Source: Isoetes taiwanensis (taxonomy: Eukaryota > Streptophyta > Lycopodiopsida > Isoetales > Isoetaceae). From it: DNA of 64,000 nucleotides. The notes beneath the pieces were generated by a model that had not been told where the DNA came from, ran no database searches, and saw only the letters and a program-made list of their open reading frames with translations. The position numbers were made by a program, and so were the translations under genes. This document shows, one piece after another, positions 33,051-43,490 of this stretch. The stretch's first letter is position 1, and every line of letters begins with the position of its first letter. Location: the NCBI GenBank assembly GCA_021234155.1, contig JAJEKV010000009.1, positions 8,872,546 through 8,936,545 of the forward strand. The letters are read 5' to 3'.

Positions 33051-33064
33051 TCGCGGCCACGATC
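33051..33064. repeat. Palindrome variant immediately upstream of the TATA-like box
   Basis: TCGCGGCCACGATC, one mismatch from the 14-base core of the palindrome family. It is the only copy found outside a predicted intron. Confidence 0.7.
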
Positions 33065-33065
33065 C

Positions 33066-33073
33066 TCTATATA
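33066..33073 (+). promoter_or_regulatory. TATA-like box of the + strand element gene
   Basis: CTATATATTTAG about 97 bp before the ATG at 33163. This spacing is compatible with a 60-70 bp 5'UTR. Confidence 0.55.
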
Positions 33074-33190
33074 TTTAGTTCCAGCCGCGTCTCAGCAGCG
33101 CCTCAGCAATCAGCGCCTCAGCAACCTCGACCAAACAGCCACTTTTTCGGCGCCCGCGATCCATGGCACCAAAGGACGTCCTCAGAGAAG

Positions 33191-33555
33191 GTAAATCCTA
33201 CCATTTCAGCTCAGCAAGATCGTGGTCGCGATCTTTCTTAGCAGATTGTTTTATAATTTTTGTAGTATAGATGCTCAGTAGGATCGCGGCCGCGAACTTG
33301 TTGAGTATAGCTTTTCTTGTTTTGTCCAGCTTAGCTGCTAGACAACATCGCGGCCGCGATGGTGCCGAGTAGTATTTAGTTTGTTGATTATGTTGTGTAG
33401 GTTTTGTAGTACCTTTGTTGGTACTTTTGTTGCTTGGAAGATGCATTCATCTGTTCTCGAAAGGATCGCGACCACGATCCTTTTGAGTAGTTTATATTTT
33501 CTCTATTAGGCGTTATCCAGCCTATCATGCACTAAACTCATGCTTTTGTTTATAG
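33191..33555 (+). other. Predicted intron 1 of the + strand element gene, carrying four palindromes
   Basis: Donor GAAG/GTAAATCC and acceptor TTTTGTTTATAG. It contains palindrome cores at 33218, 33282, 33347 and 33464, mirroring the four in intron 1 of the divergent gene. Confidence 0.6.
33210..33490. repeat. Palindromic motif cluster 2 (four copies)
   Basis: Cores 33218-33233 (GATCGTGGTCGCGATC), 33282-33297 (GATCGCGGCCGCGAAC), 33347-33360 (ATCGCGGCCGCGAT) and 33464-33479 (GATCGCGACCACGATC). The 33464 core is a perfect inverted repeat apart from its central bases. Flanks share GCTCAG(C/T)A(A/G) before and TT(C/G)TTGAGTA-like after the core. Confidence 0.92.
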
Positions 33556-35103
33556 CCCTCGCGTTGTTTCGTGGACCGGATGTCGAGCCCATCCGTATTA
33601 TCCGTCAAATGAAAGGAAATGGTGTATAGAGATTGCATAGGCTATCCCACACATTGCGACCGGAGAAAGGACCTGTATTTGTTCCTGCGCACTGGAAAGA
33701 AAGCTGAGGACATTGAACAAATAGGTATAGTAGTGGCAATGTGGGAAGGCACCAAGAACAATGTCCAAGATGCTATCATATGCAGCATCGAGGACACACA
33801 ACAGTTGCAATTTCTAGAATACATTTTGAAATGGCGGAATTATGACCCGTCGATGATGTCAGCTAGCAAGATGAACAAGCCAGCCACTGGGAAAAATGTC
33901 CCAACATTAGCTAAGGGTTACGGCTGGGTGTTGCCATCTTATGAATCTCTCTCTTTGTCAGGTATAAAGGGAAATAGAGACATCTTGGTAGGGTTCTCGG
34001 CCTGCAGAAAAGGTTTGTCTACAGACAAGAAGCCATCGAGCAGTGCTTTGAAAGCAGTTCGGGATGAAAAAATGCCCTCAGTGATGGACACCAATTGGCT
34101 AAGAGCCGTGGCCAAGAAAAGAAGTGTGAAGCCAATAGCTACTTTAGGAGAGCCTTCAATAGCAAAGAAACACGTTGAAGAACCACAATCCACCATAAAC
34201 CCCTCCAGTATTGTTAACCCTACTCTTCTTCTTGCTATAAAAGGCCCAGATAGCTCTACTTCTGGTGCCTTCATTCCTAAGAAAAATACTACTTTCAAAA
34301 TAAACCTTCATAATCTGAACACTGAGGAAAGCCCACAGTCCAGCAATTCTCAAACCCCCCCTGCTGTTACAGAAGTCTCTTCTGCTAAGTTATTGACATG
34401 GCCACACCTACCTGCCATCCAATCGAATTGAAGTTCAATCCGGAAGAGGAACGCAAGATGGCAGAGCAGACTACTCAAAAGCTTGAACAGTTTAAACGGT
34501 TCTACCTTTAGGGGTTAACTGGTTTACTAAGATTTCTATTTTTGATTGTGAACCAGCACCGGCAAACCTGACACACCGAATGCGCTCAAATGACCATGTT
34601 CAAACACTGGTTAAAAGCTTCAAGACATACCCAACAGAGGTCCTCACGCCTACTGATGAGCGTACCATTTGACCCCATTATGAGGTGATTGCTTGTTTTT
34701 CTTTTAGACTTTCATTATTTAGGCTTGACTTGATCGTTATCCATTTCTTTAGGAAGAGGGTGACATGGAGCAATCCAGAGGATCTGAAGGGCAAAAATTT
34801 TACATTATATCCGGCAATCACAGTATTTGAGCGGCACAGCTTCTCTGTTCGGTCGTCGGGCAGTTAGAGCAACAATTAGAATTTGCTAAAGTCTATGCTA
34901 GAAGAAGATCGAGAGTGCTCAAAGGAAATCTGACAGACAAAGAATACATAGAGTTGAGCATTCAATGCAACGAAGTGATTGCAAACATCGTCTACAGAGA
35001 GCCTCTAATAGAAAAGCTGCAACAACTTCGTCATCAGCACAAAGCTTATGGCTGTCCTCCTCAAGGACCTATAGGGACTGCAATGAGTTCAGCTTGGAAG
35101 ATA

Positions 35104-35164
35104 GTTATTCATTTTCTACTCACCAACATCGCGGCCGCGATATTGACGACCTTTGTTTCTGCAG
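35104..35164 (+). other. Predicted 61-bp intron with one palindrome
   Basis: GTTATTC donor and TTTCTGCAG acceptor. Removing it joins SAWKI to DSHEIATTT in phase. It contains ATCGCGGCCGCGAT at 35128-35141 in the flank ACTCACCAAC. Confidence 0.6.
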
Positions 35165-35402
35165 GACTCCCATGAAATTGCAACCACCACTTTGAAAGTG
35201 CAGGACCTCAAAGATGAAAAACAATTCATCTTTATGGAGGAAAAAGTTTTCAAGAAAGTAATGGAAGTTGCTGGAATGTGGGTGAATCGTAAGCTCAGTG
35301 ATGACCATAGTGAGTTTCCGGATAAACCAAGCAAGGACTTCTTTAACAAGACCTGGCTACGGTTCCTTCGAGGTATGTCGAATGCAGAGGTGGCATATAT
35401 AG

Positions 35403-36101
35403 CTGCTAGATGAAATTATGGAAGGCAAGACGTATCTAAAGGTGCAGTCATGGTATAGCGGCAGGTTTGATTGCAAGCAACGGGCAACTGACATTAGAAC
35501 TCTAACTTTTATGAGGCGTGAAATATTATCCTATGCCTCTAATTTTCTGCAAAGGGATTTCGATAGCTTCGAGGAATTGCTTTAGTCTTTTCCTGATTTT
35601 ACAGAGCAGAGAACACTAGATATATCAGATACTGATACAGAGTACGTGAAGGCAAATTATAACAAGGACCGTACACTAGGCAACCTGCCTGTGGCCTTCA
35701 TGGAGCCAATCAGAAATATTCTAAAGCCAGAAGAGGCTGGAAAAAGAAAGGAAAAGAAAAACATTGTGCTGGCAGTGATAAAGGATGGCATCCCTACATC
35801 CTCCACAGTTTCCGAGAACGCCACTTTGATATTCATTGACATCCGAGGGATCAACAAGGTATGGGATTGCAAAAAATATACAGACCTTTTTACAAGGATA
35901 GCCACCATGACCACTGCAAAAGTTTATCATTTGGTTGTTATCATGCGCTCTGTGAATTTGCCGAATTGCATGTACAGTCAGAAGCAGATTCAGGGAGGGG
36001 GTCATCTGTCCTTGGGTTCTTATGAAGAAGTAGGGATACTGATGTTGCCCATACATGTTGACGTAGCTTGCTCAATGCTCCTTACAATGACATCTAAGTA
36101 G
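35403..36101 (+). pseudogene. C-terminal segment of the second element gene
   Basis: One frame from LLDEIMEGKTYLKV to the stop at 36101, broken only by TAG at 35583 (EELL-stop-SFPDF). Later parts are NLPVAFMEPIRNILKP, basic GKRKEKKN, then alternating hydrophobic stretches (ENATLIFIDIRGINKVWD, KVYHLVVIMRSVNLPNCM). The last pieces look like a globular alpha/beta domain. I do not recognise it. Confidence 0.5.
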
Positions 36102-36587
36102 ATTCAATACTTAACATTTCCCCAAAACTCAAGCTTACACTAAGGCAATTCCCCCATATGCAACTCCATATTAGTTTCTGTTAAATCTATTAACCATAAC
36201 AACTCACCATACTTCTTACATGTAATTCTCTTGCCAATTCATCCAATACCATGTCGGAGTAGCTAAATAAGTGATGAAGACCTAATGACCCAAATAAATC
36301 AATGTAGCATGCTTAGTACCACTACTCTGATGTAGATGTAGGCTAACTTCACATTGTTATTTAAATAAGATCACTTAGCTATGGTTTTATTTCTTTAATA
36401 TAACTAGCAAAAAAGCACGTCAGGGGTTGTGGCCCAGCAAGATCATGCTAAAAACTATGAAAGGCCAAGCAAGATGGGCAGTTTTTCTCATCTATAATAA
36501 TCTAGAGGAAATGACATTGCAAAATTTAGAAATATAAGATAAGATGCTTTTGTGAGAGTGCATCTTAAAACTTCACATCTTAATACA
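36102..36587. other. No gene seen
   Basis: AT-rich sequence between the element gene and a Helitron end. The right terminus of the two-gene element should lie in or beyond this stretch; no terminal inverted repeat matching the left flank was found by eye. Confidence 0.4.
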
Positions 36588-36617
36588 ACTAGTTATGGTG
36601 CCCGGCGTTGCCGGGCA
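36588..36617 (-). mobile_element. Helitron-like 3' terminus
   Basis: Minus strand: perfect hairpin GCCCGGCAACGCCGGGC, spacer ACCATAA, terminal CTAGT, flanking T. Nearly identical to the one at 19202. The body would extend to higher coordinates. Confidence 0.7.
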
Positions 36618-38990
36618 TATGTACAAATATGAGTTAATGCGAAGCATTTGGTTGGATGGAAGGGTGATTTTAGAGAGAATGCACAAATTTAGCAAGAATA
36701 TGTAAAGCCAAAGAGATACCAAATGACATGGATTTTGATTGAATTGTGTTGTACATGAATCTGAGAAGGTGAACACATAGCGTCTTCAACCCTTGTCAAT
36801 ATTAGTATTTTTTTTTGCTATTCCATCTTATAGTATCTTTTCTTGCTATTTTAGAAAGCTAGGTCCGCTCATAATGCATGAGGTTTGGGTGAGGGTTCAA
36901 CGTCGTCCAAATTGTAGAGGAGATAGACTTTGTGTATGTGGTCTTTGAGATAGGCTTGATTATGCTATCTTGGATTCGATACCAATTTGAACATGCTCAT
37001 TTGATGCAGTGCATGCCCACATCAAATTAAGATATGTCATATAATAGAATGCTTGTTCAAATATTCCTCGTCAAGTATTACTATAGATGACATGTTTAAG
37101 ACAACCTAATAAATAAGATATGTCACATAATAAAAAGCTTGTTCAAATATTCCTTGTTAAGGATTATTATAAATGACATTTTTTTTAGCTACAAATAGCT
37201 TACACAATTGTTTCGTGCCATTCATATATTCCTCAGCAAGAATGACTGTGCATGATATATTTCTAGCTATAAATAGGGTATCAATTGTTTCGTGCAATAT
37301 TGTGAGAGAATTTCAAGGAAAAGCATATAGTGTGTGTCTGCTGGACTAATGGGGCTACACATTCTGCTTTTACAATGAATAAAACTATCCCATTAATTTG
37401 TGCAAAAGTAATACTATTGAGATACTACACTCCCAAGAATGCATGCATTACACTCCAAGCATTTGGATCCCATCCATAGGATAGGTATAGAAGCTGCATA
37501 TGCTGGGGTCATCATAGACAGATAGAGATTTAAAGTTATACAACCTTAAGACTGATGTACATTTATGAACAACATATTAACAAAACATACAGCTAGAAAA
37601 ATCCATAAAGACCACCAGTATGAAATAGAATTTGTAAATCTTCATTGTATAAGAATTCATAATGACAATTAAAGAACCTGTACATGAAAACGAGGTAGAT
37701 CTTCAGTGGGATGCCTGAGAACCTCTACAACAATATAGATAATCTGGAAGCACAAATATAACATAATGTGCAAACAAAAAAGAAATTGGTGGAACTTTTA
37801 GAGTAATTATTGGCAGACCCAAGTTGGTTGCGTCTGGTAAATTATAAACATTAAAAGAAGAAATGATGTATGTGTATTATGTATGTATTGAAAACATTAA
37901 AGTCCGTGGAGACCTGATGCTATTCTAGGAACAGGCAAATCTGGAAGTGCAAAAGGTCATAAGAGTAGAAATAGACCCGATCCGGCAGTAGAAGTATACA
38001 ATATCGTCAATATTCTTCTATGCTTTCCTTGCATGAGTAGCACCATTGTACATGTTAAACCATGTTTGCTCAATAGCATGTTTTAAGCATCTATGGCCGA
38101 ACAATTTAGTATGTTGGCAGCATTAACACTATGTCTAACATCCTCCCAAACAAAGCCAACAATAACAAAGCCTGGCATGCTGCAAAGATTTCCACATGCC
38201 TTGCAATTACTACATTTTGCTATGTGTCCATGTTCAAATATCTATATGACATCTGACTAAACCCTTCTAGCTCAGATACAACTATACAAAATTTGAGAAT
38301 ATAACTCATCTTGAAATGGTACTCACAACCAAGTGTCATAAGGATGGCAAATTTGCCGCTATCTAGTAAAGATATGAAGGTTACCTTGGCACAGCTTTCT
38401 CTGGCCTAGGTAGAGTGCTAAGTATTTTTAGTACTTAAGTCCTGCCAGCCCAGACACTGCTGCAAAATTTGAAGACAAAGATTGACAGAATAATTCTCTT
38501 GCCGTTTAAAATATTAGCATAGTCACCAGAGACAATTTATCAGACATTGCATACCTCCATGCATTTGATACCTAATTTGCTCGATCCATCACAATATTAC
38601 AAGTTCCCAGGTCTTTCGCTTATTGCTTGGCGTGATCGTGGCAAAAGCTGGAGTTGCTTAGAATCTTCATGCATAGTATCCTGATAGAAAACCGAAAAAT
38701 CCAATGCTAAAACCGAAAATCCAATGCTAATTGCTCATATTATGAAGAAACAAATTTCCATGGGCACCTGACTCTGCTGGATTTCGCCATATCTTGGAAG
38801 TGAAAGAGCACAAGTAAGCCGTGATTCCAGTAATGCTTAAGCCTAAGCCCAAGCTTGCTGCAAGAAATAAGAACCGCCCTCCCATTGTATACATTGGGCT
38901 AGAAGCGGCCGCACTGAGACGGCCGGAGTTTCCCCAACGCTGCACCTAAGGCATACCTTATTGAAACCGGATTCCCCATCCTGCACACTG
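36618..38990. other. No gene recognised; probable Helitron interior
   Basis: AT-rich. TATGTCACATAATA(A/G)AA(A/T)GCTTGTTCAAATATTCCT-type sequence is repeated at about 37026 and 37117 (period ~91). Minus-strand frames at 38727-38945 (with a hydrophobic FLFLAASLGLGLSITGITAY) might be a captured exon, but no family is recognised. Confidence 0.4.
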
Positions 38991-39106
38991 CAGAGAAATT
39001 CGTTGAAGTAAAAAGGTCTTTTTGTTTCCCTCTGGATTTGCAGATTAGACCCGCACAATGCAGAGCAGAGAAATTCGTTGAAGGAAAAAGGTTTCTTTCT
39101 TGCTTC
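38991..39106. repeat. ~45-bp direct repeat, ~71-bp period
   Basis: GCAGAGAAATTCGTTGAAG(T/G) followed by AAAAAGGT and a T/C-rich tract occurs at about 38990 and 39062. A related pair, GGAGTTTCCCCAACGCTG, occurs at 38927 and 39373. Confidence 0.8.
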
Positions 39107-41131
39107 CCTCCTTTTTATTTCTTGCTTCCCTTCTTGCATTAAATTTTTGCAGCGGGAAATGGACGAAACTTGTTGGTACAATAACAGGGACGAACTTTAT
39201 TGCTACAGTAACAGGACATATGCTAACTGGTAGTAAGTGCCGGTTCCTATTGAGGTGTCGGCAATATTCCGGAAAGCAGTATTTTTTATGCGGAAGGTGT
39301 TCCGTCACTTTGCCATGCTGGACGGCAAGTTGGCATTTTAAAACGGAACATTTTGCCTCTGCAGCTCTGCCCCGGAGTTTCCCCAACGCTGATCGGAAGT
39401 TTTTTCCGGCATTTAAAACATTCAAAACCATAGGAAATAACCTTAAAAAAAAATACTAAAAAGTTTTCGGAACCCCGGAAAAACCGAATTTAAACAATAG
39501 GATTACTAGAAATGTGTGCCTGTTAATGCCGTGCATTATTAATGGACATATGAAATGGGTTGTGTAATAGGATTTGTAGGTGGAAAAGAATTTTGTAAAT
39601 CTAATCGTATAATAGATATAATGGACCTAATGGACTACCAAATTGTGAAAAGGGTTAGGGATGTCTGATATTAGCCATGAGTGCGTGGAATTGATAGGTA
39701 GGAACAATGAATTTTGTGGAATTGAATTGATAAAGTAATGAACTGCAACCTTAGGCAAAAAAAAAATTACAATGCATAGTTTGTAGGTGTAAAAGAATTT
39801 GTAAATGTGATTGTATTTCTACTGGGCTGCCAAAATGGGTTAGGGATGACAAATATTAGTCATGGTATATGGAATGGGTTGGAATGATGAAATGTATAGT
39901 GGGTTGGATGAATAGACATAATGGATTGCATATAGAATTACATCTTACTGTTTTCTTATTATTTTCCATTTTCCATGGTTGGCATCACTTTTTTGGGACA
40001 TTTATCTTCATGCTAAAATTATTTCTTATTCATATATGTCTCTATAGAAGGTTATTTCCAATGTGCAGAACTACCTTATCGCATGAACATCATAATTCAC
40101 CGAAGATCGAGCATATCTAAGTAAGGTATGCATAGCACAAGACATCTATATCCCAGGCATAAATTTTTAAAATTTATTTTTAATTAGTGATGGAAAAAAC
40201 ATCCTTTAAATTACCATTCTTTTAATATATTGATGACACAGTTCTTCAAAAAAAAAAAAAAAACCTTTAAATTAGTACCTGAGGGGACAAATGGTCACCA
40301 AGTCTAATACATTGATTCGGAATCAACTATGAAGGAAACTATACAAGCCAGGGAGGCTGATAGTCTTAACTGAAAGGGAAATACCAATGCATACCACACA
40401 ACTAAACCCCAACTTGCAAATTGAATCTGACTCGATTCTAATGCTGGAATACAAATAAAAAAGATGGGATGCTGATAAACGCTAATTATGAGAGATGGGG
40501 AACATGACATCGGATCTTAACTACAACATTATTACGAGATAAGTATGGGTGGAAGCTTTTAACTCGTGCAACTAAACATAAGCAACATAACATAACTCAC
40601 CATGAAGTGCAAAATAAATTTGATTCAGACATAAAATCTTTCAAAAGATTACAATGGCATTGCCACAATGACATAGGAAATGCAACAAGTGATCAAGCTT
40701 TATTAGGGTCATTAAGAGGCACTTAAATAATGAATACAACATTTGAAATAGCAAACTGTACAAATAGAGCAAATATTAATCTGAAATAAAATGACAATCT
40801 TGTTCAACATCAAGTTCATAGCCACTTTTTGACATTAAGGCATGGAATAGGATGCGTAAGCTTGTTTCATTATAATGGTTTTCGAAATTTTTGAGACATG
40901 GATCAAGTTGGCATTGGCTAGAGGAACAATTAAAAAATGCTAAGAACTAAAAGAAATAAATCGAACTTTCATGCATCTACTAGCTTTAAAGATGTTGCAT
41001 TCTAATATGTAGCATAATAACAGGGGGTTTTCTTTGTATTTTTGTACGCTTTTCACTAAGGTTTTCCTATGATTTCGTGATGTATTCAAATGGATGTATT
41101 AATGCGTACATCTAGAGTGCACCATTTCTGA
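39107..41131. other. No gene seen
   Basis: AT-rich non-coding sequence. A 119-codon + frame at 39100-39459 has no recognisable domain. Confidence 0.45.
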
Positions 41132-41329
41132 GCCATTGATTTTAGCCTTTTTTTTTTCAATGGTCAACAACCAATGGCTCACAACAAAAGCCCTTTTTTG
41201 TGCGTGTGGTGCATAATGGGCACATGAAGGGCCATTGATTTTAGCCTTTTTTTTCAATGGTCAACAACCAATGGCTCACAACAAAAGCCCTCTTTTTGTG
41301 TGTGTGGTGCATAATGGGCACATGAAGGG
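41132..41329. repeat. Tandem duplication, 99-bp unit
   Basis: GCCATTGATTTTAGCC...GGGCACATGAAGGG at 41132-41230 repeats at 41231-41329. Differences are confined to a T run and a few bases. The unit contains its own inverted repeat (GAGCCATTGATTTT and CCAATGGCTC). Confidence 0.92.
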
Positions 41330-41956
41330 CTTGAAGGGCGCATGTAGTGCAGTTTCCTCGATGGCAACACATTTCTTATTATAATTTTTTATCCAGAGCT
41401 CCGTTTGAGATGATTTTTATTGCGTTGGAAAGCTCTCTCCAAGATCTTTTTGATAGTGTATGATATTGGTTATCTATGCTAAAACATCAATTTTTCTGCC
41501 GGGTTTGGTAGGCTTTCACATCCTACCAGCTGATTAATACAGGATTGCGCTATTGGATATTGTTTTATGGCTCATTCCGAATGAAGCTTGCAAAAAATTA
41601 CCATGCATTTTTAGATTTTGAGGCAGTTATTAAGCAAATTCCAAGGCTTCTAGATCCTTGCGCTAACAAGCATAAAAGTTTCCCACTTTGGTTTCTCACC
41701 ACAAGAATCCATGGAGGCCAAATGCTGCTGTTACATTCCAGTTGAAAAATGTTTGTGTATGGGTGTTGCAAACTTTATGACTTTCAGAATAATGGGATCA
41801 ATTTGCTCTATCTTTATGGTAACTTTTATTTATGTTCTATTTGTTTTATTGTGATCAAATTCAAAAGCTACAGGTGATGAAAGCCTCAAATGAATTCTAG
41901 TTTTTTTGTGGTTTGAATTCTAAAATTTTTGTCACACTGGGGGGGGGGACGTCCCT
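41330..41956. other. No gene seen
   Basis: T-rich sequence ending in a run of ten G at 41939-41948 just before the MITE copy. Confidence 0.45.
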
Positions 41957-42210
41957 AACACAAACCAACCAACACAAACCAACACAAACCATTAACATCC
42001 AACATATAAAAATTAAATCCCCCAACACATAACAATCAACACATAACAACCATTGACATTAACAACCAACACATAACTATCATTGACATTAATTAACACA
42101 ACCATTGGGTCCAACACAGTTAAATTAAAATCCCCCTTAAACCCCCTTTGGTTTGGGTGCATATTCACACGGGGGGTGACTCCGGGCAACGAGAGCTGTT
42201 GGATAGGCAT
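41957..42210. mobile_element. MITE-like element, copy 3, rearranged left half
   Basis: Carries the family's AACAACCAACACATAACTA, CATTGGGTCCAACAC, TTAAATTAAAATCCCCCTT and TGACTCCGGGCAACGAGAGC blocks. The AT-rich outer arm is repeated several times (CACAAACCAACAC, ACATAACAACCATTGACATT). It ends at GTTGGATAGGCAT, the same internal region reached by the other copies; the right half is missing. Confidence 0.8.
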
Positions 42211-43490
42211 GGGTCCTGCATTACCCTTGGAAGTATATCCCTAAGATGCACTTAAGTATATCTGAATTCTATTTTCTATTTATATTTATAAGGACCCCGA
42301 GGTCATATAACTATCCTTGGAAGGAATTGCATCCTTGCGAAGGATTAATTAACATGCTACCTCACATTATCGTTGTCAGTAAACTTATTTCCCTATGATA
42401 CATATACGTACAGCAAATTCTATGCAGTTATTAGGATCTATATTTAACTTGTCAATAAGACACATTAAAGCTTATTATATATGGGCACACCTTACCTAAG
42501 GCTAGGACGCATCCACCCATTGAGCCGGCGTGGAGTAATTTGGAGATGACTTGGTCGTTGCATTGCTCCCATAGTTTTGCTCCACTTCATTGGTGTAGTT
42601 AGCTACTACGTCAGTCTCGCACGTTGAGGCCTCCGGAGCACTAAGGTATCTATCTATTTTACGCTCTATTCGCTTTGGCCATTGCCGGAGTGAACTCTAT
42701 TCTACGGGTCGGTCAATTCGATGCAAGTACGTTCAATCATAAGATTGAGCCCTCCCACTTTCTTCGAAAAGACAATGGTCCTGCACCCCTTCAATGACGT
42801 TGTACACAACGTCATATCTATTCTCTCCCCTTAAGAGGTTATACGCTTCTTACTTAGCGCATTAATTTACTAGCCTTAGCTAGCATATATAACCATCTAA
42901 GATGGATGCACATATTATGTTGTCATTTATTTCAATATAGTTATGGGTTACCTACTTAGTTAGAACGATTCTAAACCACAAGGTTTTATCATCATGACAA
43001 TTCCTTTTGTCTCAAAAGACTATTTGATTACTATAATTCTTATTTTAGATGTACCTTGCATGTACTATTCTTTTATATTCTAGAGATTCCCCCTTTCTTA
43101 GTTATTTAAACTCTTGGAATATTCCTACCAATCGAATTGATGCCATCGTAACAAGTTGGCCGGACTTGCTAGATTACTTCTTTTCTTTCAGTTGGATTAT
43201 TCTTTTGGAGGTACTAGATTTATACATGGTCAACAATTATCCTAGTAATGATTCCTTCTTAGCGAGGTGATCAATCTCACCAAGTGGTTTCAATATGTTG
43301 GATGTCTGTTAACAATCGTGTATAATTTTAGTTACTCCTATGCGTTTCCTTCCCAATACTTGACGCTTAGCTCAATATTGGGGCAATCCTTTCAGCGAGA
43401 ATATCTAAAAATGCCTTCTAATCCCAATATGGATGTTACCATCCCTACATTTAACCTACTAGGCCCCATGGCCTTAGATCCTTGAGCTTG
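42211..43490. other. No gene recognised
   Basis: Probably the 3' internal part of the minus-strand LTR retroelement to the right, but no domain or LTR copy was found here. Confidence 0.4.

Larger units (their letters stand above)
33163..36101 (+). pseudogene. Second gene of the element; possible ParB-like segment; degenerate
   Basis: Exon 1 (33163-33190) reads MAPKDVLRE; GT donor at 33191, acceptor TTTATAG at 33555. It continues ALFRGPDVEPIRIIRQMKGN, frameshift, then 33619-34431 (YRDCIGYPTHCDRRKDLYLF). After two more frame changes, 34511-34684 reads GVNWFTKISIFDCEPAP and LVKSFKTYPTEVLTP; intron 34685-34752; then EGQKFYIISGNHSI-stop-AAQ; intron 35104-35164; then 35165-35413 and 35403-36101. 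Both later introns are phase 0 and keep frame. The L..SF..YPTEVL...YIISGNHSI.AAQ layout resembles the ParB/sulfiredoxin N-terminal fold. Stops TGA 34670, a TGA at about 34827 and TAG 35583 could all be C-to-T changes of CGA or CAG. About 800 residues originally; whole-protein family not recognised. Confidence 0.55.

Noticed and set aside
31674-33490. Palindrome array as a CRISPR array
   Set aside because: Repeats are irregularly spaced, differ in sequence, sit in introns and have no uniform spacers or cas genes; the genome is eukaryotic.
33939-34298. 119-codon minus-strand frame
   Set aside because: Lies opposite the + strand element gene, which has better composition and splice context.
31908-35141. 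GCGGCCGC sequences as NotI cloning adapters or vector remnants
   Set aside because: Copies carry different substitutions and varied natural flanks, and extended symmetry goes beyond the restriction site.
41939-41948. Run of ten G as a regulatory or quadruplex site
   Set aside because: A single homopolymer beside a rearranged MITE; no further G tracts to support a quadruplex.
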